Source: Gammaproteobacteria bacterium (GTDB taxonomy: Bacteria > Pseudomonadota > Gammaproteobacteria > Pseudomonadales > Azotimanducaceae). Taken from it: a stretch of 64,000 bases of DNA. The stretch is taken from the NCBI GenBank assembly GCA_009846005.1, contig VXYL01000100.1:1-64000 (forward strand). Direction: 5' to 3'. Shown piece by piece: positions 39,155 to 48,739 of this stretch. The notes beneath the pieces were generated by a model. The model saw nothing but the letters and a program-made list of their open reading frames with translations. It was not told the origin of the DNA and ran no database searches. The position numbers and the translations under genes are program-made. Numbering within the stretch: position 1 is the first letter of the stretch; each line of letters opens with the position of its first letter.

Positions 39155-40528
39155 CTAAAGGAACCAGAGCGACAGCGCCGGAACGTAGGTGATGATCAGC
39201 AGCGCGATCAGCAGCACGGCCATGAACGGCAGGCAGGCCGCGTACAGCTCGAGAACGGGACGATCAAACCGGTAGCTCGCGATGAACAGATTCATGCCGA
39301 TGGGTGGCGTGAAATAGCCGATCTGAAGGTTGGCGAGGAAGATCACACCCAAGTGGATCGGGTGAATGCCGTAGCCCACCGCCACCGGCAGCAGGAGCGG
39401 CACCATGATGATGATGGCCGAGAAGATGTCGAGGATGGCGCCGAGCACCAGCAGGAGGATGTTCAGCAGAATGAGGAAGGTCAGCGCGCTCGTGACATGC
39501 TCCTGCATGAACGCGAACAGTCGTTGGGGAACGTCGGCACCGATAAGGAAGTCCGTGAAGGCCAAGGCAACACCAAGAATCAATAAGATACTGCCGACCA
39601 TGACCATGGAATCCCGTGCAACGCCCGGCAGCGCCCGTAGCGAAACCTCCCGGTAGAGTCCAACTTCGACGATCAGTACGTATAGCGCAGTCATCGCCGC
39701 CGCCTCGGAGATGGCGAACAACCCCGAGTAGATTCCACCGAGCACGACGAACGGCAGGGGCAGCTCCCATCGGGCAGCTTTCACGGCTCGCCATAGTTCC
39801 GCCGCGTCGAAGGTGGTGCGGGGCACGCCTTCCCGATGCTCAACCGACCATGCCGAGGCCAACTCCGAGAAGCGGCGCCTCGACAACGCCTGCCAGAGCG
39901 CTCCCGTCTCGAACCCGAGGCGGCGTCCGCCGCCATAGCGCCAAACCGTCCAGGCGGCCAGCAGGGTCAGCATCACCAATACCGGTCCGATGCCACCAAG
40001 GAACAGTTGCTGAATCGTGAACGTCTCGCCGACAGCCATTTGCTGGGCGACCACCCCGTAGAGGATCAGCGGAACCGCAGGCACGATCAGTACGCCCAAG
40101 CTGCCCGACGCGGTCACGAGCCCAAGGCTGAACCGTTCCCCGTAGCCGCTTGCCTTGAGCATGGGCAAGAGCAGCGCCCCCAAGGCGACGATGGTGACGC
40201 CCGACGCTCCCGTCAGGGCCGTGAACACGGCACAGGCCAAAAAGCCGACAATGGCCAGTCCCGCCGGCATCCACCCGAATAGGGCACGGGTGAGCGCCAT
40301 CAAGCGTTCGGAGGACTTCGCCGCCGCCATGAGGTAGCCCGCGAAGGTGAAAAACGGCAGCGCGAGCAGCAGCGGCTTGTCGGTCATGCCGTAGATGTTG
40401 ATGGCGACGAGGCTTAGCTCCTCGCCCGCGCCGAGGAAACCGAGCATTGCGGCCGCAAGCACGATCGCGAACAACGGCGCGCCGAGCAGAGCCATCAGCG
40501 CAACGACCGCCACCCCCATCCAGATCAT
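39155..40528 (-). CDS. dctM: TRAP transporter large permease
   Basis: Multi-TM; GASGVTIVALGALLLPMLKASGYGERFSLGLVTASGSLGVLIVPAVPLILYG...LGVIFLANLQIGYFTPPIGMNLFIASYRF; ATG overlaps the DctQ stop. Confidence 0.92.
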   Translation of the reverse strand: MIWMGVAVVALMALLGAPLFAIVLAAAMLGFLGAGEELSLVAINIYGMTDKPLLLALPFFTFAGYLMAAAKSSERLMALTRALFGWMPAGLAIVGFLACAVFTALTGASGVTIVALGALLLPMLKASGYGERFSLGLVTASGSLGVLIVPAVPLILYGVVAQQMAVGETFTIQQLFLGGIGPVLVMLTLLAAWTVWRYGGGRRLGFETGALWQALSRRRFSELASAWSVEHREGVPRTTFDAAELWRAVKAARWELPLPFVVLGGIYSGLFAISEAAAMTALYVLIVEVGLYREVSLRALPGVARDSMVMVGSILLILGVALAFTDFLIGADVPQRLFAFMQEHVTSALTFLILLNILLLVLGAILDIFSAIIIMVPLLLPVAVGYGIHPIHLGVIFLANLQIGYFTPPIGMNLFIASYRFDRPVLELYAACLPFMAVLLIALLIITYVPALSLWFL

Positions 40529-41001
40529 TCTTGAGGGTCCGTGTTCGGCCAGATGGCATGGCCGACGTAGCGGATCGCGATGACGGCGGCGGCGACGGGG
40601 ATGATCGTCTCGCACACCCAAGCCGGCACGACCCCGAACCCGGGCGTACCGTCCAGGTAGTCCCAACGAATGAACTCGATGGAGTACCAGGCGAGGCAGG
40701 CGCAGAGCACGGCCGTGAACAAGGCCGTGACGCGCATCGCCAAGGCTCGGAACTTTCGATCCGCGAAACGCGACACGAGGTCGATTCGAATGTGGCTGTC
40801 CGTTCCGGCGGCCGCGGTCGCCCCCAGCATCGTGATCCAAAGCACCGCCACCTGCACGAGGTCCTCGCCCCAGACGAAGCCCGTCCCGAAAGCGTTGCGC
40901 GCAACGATCTGCGCAACGGCGACGCCGATCATCACCAGCAGCAGGATGGCAAGTAGGAGAGTCTCCGCGAGGCGCAAACCCCGCTGCAGGCCATGTGGCA
41001 T
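40525..41001 (-). CDS. dctQ: TRAP transporter small permease
   Basis: Four-TM protein with NAFGTGFVWGEDLVQVAVLWITMLGATAAAGTDSHIRIDL. Confidence 0.9.
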   Translation of the reverse strand: MPHGLQRGLRLAETLLLAILLLVMIGVAVAQIVARNAFGTGFVWGEDLVQVAVLWITMLGATAAAGTDSHIRIDLVSRFADRKFRALAMRVTALFTAVLCACLAWYSIEFIRWDYLDGTPGFGVVPAWVCETIIPVAAAVIAIRYVGHAIWPNTDPQE

Positions 41002-41005
41002 CGCG

Positions 41006-42112
41006 CTACCGACCGGCGAAGCCCGGTTCGAGGACGGTTCGGACCGCCTGCTTGGACCTCGCCTGATCAAGCACGCTCGTCAAGGTGGCGTGCATGCCCT
41101 TGCTGACGATGCCCTCGTCGATCCAAAGCCGTGTCGCTAGGCGCGCGTTGCTGCGCCATTCCGCCACCTCGTTCTCGGTGGGGCTCAGGAATTCGAGGCC
41201 CTGTTTCTCAAGGGCCTGCCACGCCGCGCTGTGGTCGGCACGGTTCAAGCGATCTACTTCTGCGATTCCCGCGCCCATGATCCGCTTCAAGGCAACCACG
41301 TCGGCCTCGGCGATGTCCCTCAAGCTTCGATCGGAGACGACCACCAAGCTGTAGATGTACATGAATGGCAGATCGAGGACGTACCGGAGCTTGGTATGCC
41401 AGGACAACGGCAGGACAGCGACGGGTGGCGCGGCCACGGTGTCGATCAGGTCGGTCTGCAAGCCCGAGAGCACCTCGGCAAGGCCCAAGGGGATCGGTTT
41501 GATCCGAAACGCCGACAGGGCGCGCTCGGCCGGCCGATCGCCTTGCGGGGACCAGACCTTGAGTCGGCGCGCGTCGGCGAGGCTTCGCACCTCCTTGGTG
41601 CTCATGGCGTACGCCATGCCGATCTCGGCGATGCCAAGGGCCACGAAGCCCGCCTCCGCGAGGCCCGCGACCAGCAACGGGTCCACGACTTCCCGCACGG
41701 CGTCCACCTCGTCGAGGTTCTCGAACACCATGGGCAGGTTGTATATCTGGACATCCGTGAACAGTCTGCTGAACACGCCCGTCTGGACGATACCGCCGTC
41801 GAGTTGGCGAACCCGTATCCGGCGCAGCACCTGTTGGTCGTCGCCACGGACGCCGCCGGGGTAGTACTTGATCTCGACCCGGCCCTCCGTCGCCGCCGCG
41901 ACGTCGGCCCCGGCCTGGCGCAGCACTTTCATCCAGGATGATCCATCCGGGGCGGTGGTCGCAATTTTGAGAGCCTTCGCCGTCGCCGTCGGCGCACTCG
42001 CGACCAACGCCGCGAAAGCCAGTGCCGACGCGACGCGGCACCATCGTCGATGGCGGCAATCAGAAGTAGCCGTCGGCGGAATCCAATAGGGCACGTGCCT
42101 GCTCCTTACCAA
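41006..42112 (-). CDS. dctP: TRAP transporter substrate-binding protein (DctP family)
   Basis: Signal peptide; LKIATTAPDGSSWMKVLRQAGADVAAATEGRVEIKYYPGGVRGDDQQVLRRIRVRQLDGG...SGLQTDLIDTVAAPP; exact start uncertain. Confidence 0.88.
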   Translation of the reverse strand: MVRSRHVPYWIPPTATSDCRHRRWCRVASALAFAALVASAPTATAKALKIATTAPDGSSWMKVLRQAGADVAAATEGRVEIKYYPGGVRGDDQQVLRRIRVRQLDGGIVQTGVFSRLFTDVQIYNLPMVFENLDEVDAVREVVDPLLVAGLAEAGFVALGIAEIGMAYAMSTKEVRSLADARRLKVWSPQGDRPAERALSAFRIKPIPLGLAEVLSGLQTDLIDTVAAPPVAVLPLSWHTKLRYVLDLPFMYIYSLVVVSDRSLRDIAEADVVALKRIMGAGIAEVDRLNRADHSAAWQALEKQGLEFLSPTENEVAEWRSNARLATRLWIDEGIVSKGMHATLTSVLDQARSKQAVRTVLEPGFAGR

Positions 42113-42917
42113 TCGTGTTCATCAGGGTAAGCCCGGGCGCCGCCGGGTCTGCCGCCAACACCTCGTTCAGCAAGGCGTCGTGGAGTTCACGGTCGAACAG
42201 CAGCCGGGCGTACTGCTGGGCAAAAAACACCTTCGCCATCAGGTGGCGACCATCGGTGAGTTCGATCACGCGCTCGAAATGCGCACGCCCGATCTCCGGA
42301 TGCCCACCCGATGCCGGGGGAATCAGCGTCTCGAAGACCCCCATGTAGAGGTGCGGCCCTCCGTGATCGTGCGCCTCGTCGAGTTCGACCACGCGAGCCA
42401 TGATCGGTTTCACCCGGGCGAGGTCGGCGATGGCGTTCCAGTCGTGGGCATGGGCTTGGATCCATCCCGCCCATGCCGTGGCCAATGCGTAGGCGGGGCC
42501 GACGTGCCGCTCTTCAAGCATGGCGGCGTGTCGAGCCAAATCGTCAAAGCCCACGGTCCGCACGTCGCACAGCCAGTCGATGTCGATGCACGCGGCGCGG
42601 TGCGCATAGTCGAACGCCTTGCTGGCGAACGCCCGGCGTCGAACCTCGTCCGCGACGAACGCGGTTGCGTAAGCGCCGTTCAAGGTCGCCGCGCCGCGCA
42701 GTAGCTCCGGGTTGTCGGGATCGCCGCGCAGCAAGGCATCGAGCATGAGGAGATACGCCGGCGCCCCATCGCGAACCGTCGCGGGATCGTCGCTATCGAG
42801 GATCGCATCGGACAGATCCTCGAAAAGACCCCCCGTCACGTTCCCGATGAGGGACGCGCAACCGGCGAGCAGCAACGAAATCGCCGCCACACCAACATGG
42901 CGCATTCGCGAGTTCAT
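42060..42917 (-). CDS. TatT (TP0956)-like lipoprotein associated with the TRAP transporter
   Basis: Lipobox LLLAGCASL; helical-repeat protein with VELDEAHDHGGPHLYMGVFETLIPPASGG, typical of TatT family; adjacent to dctPQM. Confidence 0.8.
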   Translation of the reverse strand: MNSRMRHVGVAAISLLLAGCASLIGNVTGGLFEDLSDAILDSDDPATVRDGAPAYLLMLDALLRGDPDNPELLRGAATLNGAYATAFVADEVRRRAFASKAFDYAHRAACIDIDWLCDVRTVGFDDLARHAAMLEERHVGPAYALATAWAGWIQAHAHDWNAIADLARVKPIMARVVELDEAHDHGGPHLYMGVFETLIPPASGGHPEIGRAHFERVIELTDGRHLMAKVFFAQQYARLLFDRELHDALLNEVLAADPAAPGLTLMNTIGKEQARALLDSADGYF

Positions 42918-43021
42918 CGCGCGAGTATAGCCAACGCCATTTGGAGAAACGGTGACGGCAAAGTGGAAACAATGGCGAAAACCGACGCAGGGACTACCTA
43001 TCGACGCCCTGGGCACTTCGG

Positions 43022-43123
43022 GACGCCACAAAGGCATCCCCTACCCGATCTGCGGCTGCACGGTCGCCCGTGCCCGACATACCGGCTCGGTTGGCAACAG
43101 GACGGGACGAGCCCGTCCCCTAC
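43022..43123. repeat. REP-like palindromic element GACGGGACgaGCCCGTCCCCTAC
   Basis: Matches the GTAGGGGACGGGCTTGTCCCGTCCC repeat at 53.1 and 61.6 kb; a degenerate CACAAaGGcatCCCCTAC unit lies just before it. Confidence 0.6.
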
Positions 43124-43132
43124 GGACCGTGC

Positions 43133-43747
43133 CTACTCGGTCGCGACGAGCGCTCGCGCGGCTTCGAGAAGCTCGTCGAACGGCGGGCGCGTCCGGTAGT
43201 TCTCGTGGGCGCGCTTGAGCCGCACGACGCCTCTCGCGTCGACGAATAGGATGCCCGGATGCGCAACGCCGTGGGCGCCGTGCCCCTTGGGGAACCGTTC
43301 GTTGCGAACACCCAGCGCATCGATGTACTTCGAGCCCGGGTCCGAAAGCAACGCGTAGCCGATCTCCCGTTCCTCGCCGAAATCCGCAAGATCGTCGGCG
43401 GCGTCGTAGGTCATGCCCGCGACCTTGACGCCAAGGGCCTCGAAGGCGTCCTGCCAGTCGTTCAGCTGAACCAGCTGAGCCTTGCAGAACGGTCACCAGA
43501 CCGCGCTGCGGCTGACAACCAGGACGAGACCTCCCGGGCCGGTCAAACTCGCCAAATCGCGCACGTTGCCGTGCTGGTCCTCGGCGGCGATCGGCGGCAC
43601 GGCATCGCCCACCGACGGCCCCCACGCGTCCTGATAGGCGTCTGCGCCGCCGCTCTGCGTCGATGCCTCGCCCGTGCCAAAGGCGGTCGCTGCCACCAAC
43701 CAGCCGCCCGCCGCCAGCGCGGCTACCGTCAGGCGTCGATTAACCAT
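43133..43747 (-). CDS. Redoxin (AhpC/TSA-type) with in-frame TGA, candidate selenoprotein
   Basis: ORFs 43493-43747 and the downstream one ending at 43133 share a frame; the joined product reads GLVLVVSRSAVW-[TGA]-PFCKAQLVQLNDWQDAFEALGVKVAGMTYD..., placing UGA at the first Cys of a CxxC. Confidence 0.75.
43462..43478 (-). promoter_or_regulatory. Candidate bacterial SECIS hairpin
   Basis: 14 nt after the TGA (43493-43495): UCAGCUG-GUU-CAGCUGA, seven base pairs with a GUU apical loop. Confidence 0.55.
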
Positions 43748-43905
43748 GGTCGTCCCTCCGCGAAAGTCGCGCCATTATCCGCCGGTCGGTACGGCATGTC
43801 AGTACCAGCCCGATTGCGCCGTTCCCAACACCCGGCCGGTTCGGACACTTTGCTAACATTTCCAGCCCCGGTACCGGCACGGACAAAAGGAGACGGCACG
43901 TTCCC

Positions 43906-44799
43906 ATGGCGAAGTTCAAGGCCGAATGCGGCGAAATCTACTTCGAGCACAAGGGCGCTCGCGCCAATCCCCGCGTACTCTTCGTGCACGGCCTAGGATG
44001 CCAGCTCGTGCAATGGCCGGATTCGTTGATCGACGGCATTGTCGATGCGGGTTTTTGCGCGGTCATGTGTGACAACCGCGACATCGGCTTGTCCGATGGC
44101 CCGCCGGGCCCGGCACCATCCGTGGAGGCCCTGCTCGCGGCACGCGACGACCCATCCGCATTGACCCCGGCCTACACGCTCTCGGACATGGCCGATGACG
44201 TCGTTGCGCTGCTCGATCACCTCGGGCAGGGCGGCGCGCATGTGGTCGGCCTGTCCATGGGGGGCATGATCAGCCAGCGGCTCGCGATCGAGCATCCCGA
44301 GCGCGTCTACAGCCTCACGTCGATCATGTCGTCGACGGGCAACCCCGATCTACCGGGCCCGCCCGACGAAGTAGTCGGTGCGCTCATCGGGACTGTCAGC
44401 GCCACCGATCCCGAGACCGTCATTGCGCAGAGCATCCAGGCCGCGAAGGTCTTCGGTGGACCGCACTACGACTCCGAGGTCCACGGGATCGGTCGCTTCG
44501 CCCGCGTCGCGGTGGAACGCGCCCACAGGCCCGAAGGCGTGATGAGGCAACTCGGCGCGATACTCGCGGCCGAGGATCGCCGCGCCGCTCTCGCCGAGCT
44601 CGACGTGCCGACGCTTGTCATTCACGGCAACGCCGATCCGCTGGTGCCGGTCGAAGCCGGGCGCGATACCGCCGCCGCCGTGCCAGGCGCCAAGTACATC
44701 GAGATCGACAAGCTTGGACATGACCTGTCCGAGCCGGTGATCGGGGAAATCGTCGAGGCGATCACGACCCACCTCCGGGACGTGGAGGTGAGCCGCTGA
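43906..44799 (+). CDS. Alpha/beta hydrolase
   Basis: VLFVHGLGCQLVQWP, HVVGLSMGGMISQRLAIEHPERV, LVIHGNADPLVPVEAGRDTA, DKLGHDL. Confidence 0.93.
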   Translation: MAKFKAECGEIYFEHKGARANPRVLFVHGLGCQLVQWPDSLIDGIVDAGFCAVMCDNRDIGLSDGPPGPAPSVEALLAARDDPSALTPAYTLSDMADDVVALLDHLGQGGAHVVGLSMGGMISQRLAIEHPERVYSLTSIMSSTGNPDLPGPPDEVVGALIGTVSATDPETVIAQSIQAAKVFGGPHYDSEVHGIGRFARVAVERAHRPEGVMRQLGAILAAEDRRAALAELDVPTLVIHGNADPLVPVEAGRDTAAAVPGAKYIEIDKLGHDLSEPVIGEIVEAITTHLRDVEVSR

Positions 44800-44846
44800 G
44801 GAGCGCCCGGCCTTAGCGGACGCCGCTCCCGGCCAGTCAGTCGCCC

Positions 44847-45377
44847 TCAGTCCTCGTAGAGCTCACCGTCCGGTAGTTCTTCGGGTGGCAGTTCCCATGA
44901 CGCCGCCGCTTCCTCCCATGCCGGCAACTCCGAGGCGAGCGACCATCGACCACCGGCATCGCGTCGGTACAGCAGGTAGAACCCGCGGTCTCCCGCGCCG
45001 AAGATCTCGACACAGAGCAGTGCGTCATCGCCCGCCAGTCCCAGGCGCGACACGGAAACGACCGGCATGCCGCGACGAAACCGGATCGTCTCGGCGTCCG
45101 CGGCGCTGGTATCCAGGCGCAACTTCGGCGCGTACCGGTCGAGGTCTAACCCGTCGGCATCGTCGGCGTTCGCCGCTAGGTACGCAGACCATGCATCCGG
45201 CGGCACGGCCACCTTCGTTCCGCGACAGTCGCTCGGTCGACTAACAACGACCACCTTGTCCATGCGCGATATCACCGTTTCCACGAGGACGTCGACGACG
45301 TCTTGCTCGCGGGGCTCCCCTAGATCCTGTTGACAGCCGGCCAGGAGCAGCGCCACGACCCCCCAACTACGCGCCAT
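44847..45377 (-). CDS. Hypothetical lipoprotein
   Basis: MARSWGVVALLLAGCQQDLGEP lipobox; no recognised domain. Confidence 0.6.
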   Translation of the reverse strand: MARSWGVVALLLAGCQQDLGEPREQDVVDVLVETVISRMDKVVVVSRPSDCRGTKVAVPPDAWSAYLAANADDADGLDLDRYAPKLRLDTSAADAETIRFRRGMPVVSVSRLGLAGDDALLCVEIFGAGDRGFYLLYRRDAGGRWSLASELPAWEEAAASWELPPEELPDGELYED

Positions 45378-45385
45378 GCGCAGAA

Positions 45386-47728
45386 TCAACCGAGCGCTCG
45401 CACCCCGACGGTCCGGTCCGCGATCAGCGCGTCGATCTCGGCGTCCGAATAGCCGAGTTCTTCGAGCAGAGCGACGGTGGCTCCACCCATCGCGCCGGTC
45501 CCGGGGTAGTCGTCGCCCTTCGAGAAGCGCACCATCGGACCGTTGCGGTAGTAGTCGCCCCAGTCCGGATGCACCGCCGGTACGCGCAGTTCCTCGATCC
45601 CGCAGTGCGCGTCTTCAAGCAGGAATGCCGGAGGCTGCGGACCGTCCGCGCGCACGCAGCCGATGCCCTTCGTCGCGAGGCGAGCTTCGAAGTCATCGGC
45701 ATTGCCTGCCGCGAAGACTTCCCCGAGCACGGCGTCCAAGTCCGCCGCATCGCGTTCGACCTCAAGACGCAACTCGTCCCGCAGCACCATCCACTCGTGG
45801 TCGCTCGCAATCATCAGGAACACCCAGCCATCGGCGCATCGGTAGAGACGATGCAACGGTCCGAGGCCGTAGCCGTCCTTGTCCACCGTTGGCCGTTCGG
45901 GCTTGCCCTCGTAGCTTAGGAAGTCGTCCCAGTTGGCATACGCATTGGCCCCGAACATGTCGACGAAGACCTTCTGGCCACGGCCGTGGGCACGCCTGGC
46001 CGCGAGGCCGATCAGGGCCGTCGTCGCAACCACCATGGACATGTTGGGATCGGGATTCACCTCGTTGGCCCGCAGGAGCTTGCGCGCCGTCTCGCGCAGT
46101 TCGGCGTTGTCGGGAACGTTCTCCTCCGGGGGCAGACCGCCGAGCTGCCAGACCACGCCGCCAAGCGCAGCGCCGGGGATGGGGTGCGTTGAGGGCCGCT
46201 TCGCACCCGGGCCGTTCGGACCGTAGCCGTTCGCGGAGACATAGACGAGGTCTGGATTCACCGCCGACAACTGCTCGTAGCCGATGCCGAGCCGCTCCGG
46301 GACACCCATCCGGTAGTTGTGGATCCAGATGTCGGCGTTCTCGGCCAGCGATCGCGCAATGCGTTGGCCTTCGGCGGACTTGAGGTCGAGGCAAATGCAC
46401 TCCTTGCCGGCGTTGCATTTCGATGCGCCGAAACCGTGGAACATGGACCGGAAGGGGTCGCCGGTCAGCGGCTCGATCTTGATGACTCTCGCACCCAGGT
46501 CGGCGAGCGTCGCGGCAGCGAGCGGTGCGGCGATGATGGTCGCGCTTTCGACCACGGTAACGCCGGCAAGCGGCTTGGCGGGTCTATTGCCGTCGACCGG
46601 CACGGTCTCAACAGGACGCGCCTCGATGGCGTCAAACGCCGTGTCGACCGCCGCGGCGCCAACTTCGCCGGGCGATTCCGTGAGGTTGGCCAACACCCCG
46701 AGCTGGGTAACGCCGTCGCGTTCGACGACATGGCCATTGGCCGTGACATCGGGGTCGGCCAGCGCCTCCTGGGTCGTCTGGTAGGGGTGTGAGGCGACGC
46801 CACCGTCGGCGACGAAGATGTCGGTCCATTCGGCCAGCGTCTTCGACTGCATGTGTTCGAAAAGGTAGTCCCGGAACTGTTCGACCGCCTCCCGGGGCCA
46901 GCGGAACGGGTCGCCCGGGTGCTCGCTTTGTGCGATGACGGCGTCGAGTCCGGAAGCCCGGAAGAAATTGTCGAGGAGGTGCGGCAGCAGGTTGCCGAGC
47001 TGCAGCCACTTGCCGTCCTTGGTCCGCACAGGGTGGTAGTTGAAGGTCGGCATGGAGACCGTGCGGTCACGCGTGGCCTTCGGGCGTTCGAGAATGCCCT
47101 TGTCCCACAGTTGGGCCATGGCCATTATGCCCATCTCGTAGGGCATCATGCCGCGCAACAGCGACGTGTCGAAGGTGAAGCCGTGACCCGTCGCCTCGCG
47201 TGCGATCAGACCCGCTAGGAGGCCGGCGGCCGCGCTCTGGGCCGTCGCATGGGTACCGACCTGCAACGCGGCGTAGTTCGGGCCCCGCCGATCCGCGACG
47301 CCGGCGAAACTGAGCATTCGGCCGGACTTCGCGGCGACAACAGGTTCGTAGGCGGGATAGCTCGCGTAGGGTCCGTCCTCGCCGAAGCCCGACACGACCC
47401 CCAAGACCAGATCCGGGCGCCCGAGGGACTCGGCATCGAGCCCGATGGCGCCTCGTGTGCCGCGATCGAGCGTGGTCAGCACGGCGTCCGTCGAGTCGAC
47501 GATCAAGCTGCGCAAGGTGGCCGCATCGTCGGGATCGTCCAGATCCGCCGCCACGATCCGCTTGCCCCGAGTCCAAAGCGGCCACGATCCCGTGTCGGCC
47601 CACGGGTCGCCGCCCCTGGGCACGACCTTAATGACGTCCGCACCGAAGTCCGCGAACACCATGGTCGCCAACCCGGTAACCGGTCCAACGCCCAACTCGA
47701 CGATGCGGAAACGGGAAAGCGGGGCCAT
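45386..47728 (-). CDS. Double-domain CaiB/BaiF (class III) CoA-transferase
   Basis: Two copies of the family core: FRIVELGVGPVTGLATMVFADFGADVIKV... and VTVVESATIIAAPLAAATLADLGARVIKIEPLTGDPFR. Confidence 0.9.
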   Translation of the reverse strand: MAPLSRFRIVELGVGPVTGLATMVFADFGADVIKVVPRGGDPWADTGSWPLWTRGKRIVAADLDDPDDAATLRSLIVDSTDAVLTTLDRGTRGAIGLDAESLGRPDLVLGVVSGFGEDGPYASYPAYEPVVAAKSGRMLSFAGVADRRGPNYAALQVGTHATAQSAAAGLLAGLIAREATGHGFTFDTSLLRGMMPYEMGIMAMAQLWDKGILERPKATRDRTVSMPTFNYHPVRTKDGKWLQLGNLLPHLLDNFFRASGLDAVIAQSEHPGDPFRWPREAVEQFRDYLFEHMQSKTLAEWTDIFVADGGVASHPYQTTQEALADPDVTANGHVVERDGVTQLGVLANLTESPGEVGAAAVDTAFDAIEARPVETVPVDGNRPAKPLAGVTVVESATIIAAPLAAATLADLGARVIKIEPLTGDPFRSMFHGFGASKCNAGKECICLDLKSAEGQRIARSLAENADIWIHNYRMGVPERLGIGYEQLSAVNPDLVYVSANGYGPNGPGAKRPSTHPIPGAALGGVVWQLGGLPPEENVPDNAELRETARKLLRANEVNPDPNMSMVVATTALIGLAARRAHGRGQKVFVDMFGANAYANWDDFLSYEGKPERPTVDKDGYGLGPLHRLYRCADGWVFLMIASDHEWMVLRDELRLEVERDAADLDAVLGEVFAAGNADDFEARLATKGIGCVRADGPQPPAFLLEDAHCGIEELRVPAVHPDWGDYYRNGPMVRFSKGDDYPGTGAMGGATVALLEELGYSDAEIDALIADRTVGVRALG

Positions 47729-47863
47729 GGGGACTCCCGATGCAAAACAAGCGCCGAACTGTGCGCGAGGCCGGACATTGGGTCAACTGCGAGCTTGACC
47801 GATTGGCCGCGTGAGGCCAGTTGAGTTGACCGTTGGCCGGATCGATACTGCCGACGTCGTCAG

Positions 47864-48716
47864 ATGCGGAGCGAAGCAATGGTCCACAACGGCGGGAGCG
47901 GGCAAACGCTGGTCGCGATCGGTCTCTGCGCCGTAGCAGTCACGGGCTGCGGCAACTTCGAGAACCCCCTCACCTGGGGACGAGAGCCCGGCCGCCAATG
48001 ACCTACTCGGATCCTGGCGCGGCATCGAAGGAGACGAAGCCGGATCCGTCGTTGTCGTGTCGCGGGCACGAGAGAAGGGACTTCGATTCCACATCACGTA
48101 CCCGGACGGAACGCCGGCGACCGTTGAGGAAGGCAAGTACAAGCACCGCGCCGAATTCCGCGCCGATCTTCTTGGCCTCGGGTCCTTGACGGTTCTTCAG
48201 ATCGAAGCGTCGACCTACGAAGAGTACGACGACGACGAGAAATCGTTGGGTTCGGCAGGCAGCGGCTACCTGTTCCGACGCCTCAAGCCGTCGCCCGACG
48301 GGAGTCTAGCCGTGCGCAGGCTCGACCGGCCTGTCCTTGGTCAGGTGGCCGAGTCAGAGTTCGCCGGCAGCGGCTTGCATATGGACATCGACAAAGTCCA
48401 CGGCTGCCTTGGCGCCGACCTGAGGACGTTCGCACTGAGCCGGGCGTGGAAGGCGTTCACCGAGAAGCTAGATGCCGACCTGAAGGTCGAGGTCGTCGCG
48501 GCACTCGGCGAGACGGACTCCACGGACGATCTCGTGCGGGAACTCGGCAACCTGGTCGATCGTTTTGACCAACTGGACATCGACCCGTACCAAGAGTTGG
48601 CACGGCTACGGACGTGCGTCGTCCGCCATCTGCCCAGCGAGTCCTTGGGGCAGGTATTTTCGTCTCATGCCGACCGGGTATTCGCTGGCGGTCTCGATCG
48701 GTATGTCCGCCAATAG
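47864..48716 (+). pseudogene. Frameshifted lipoprotein gene (lipocalin-like body)
   Basis: Frame starting at 47864 gives MRSEAMVHNGGSGQTLVAIGLCAVAVTGCGNFENPL then stops; another frame continues SPGDESPAANDLLGSWRGIEGDEAGSVVVVSRAREKGLRF...; the switch lies near AACCCCCTCACC (47963-47974). Confidence 0.55.
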
Positions 48717-48739
48717 ACCCGCCCCGGGGCCAACTCGGT

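Noticed and set aside
47997-48001. TGA ending the lipoprotein frame as a second selenocysteine codon
   Set aside because: Downstream homologous sequence continues in a different frame, so this is a frameshift and not a recoded stop.
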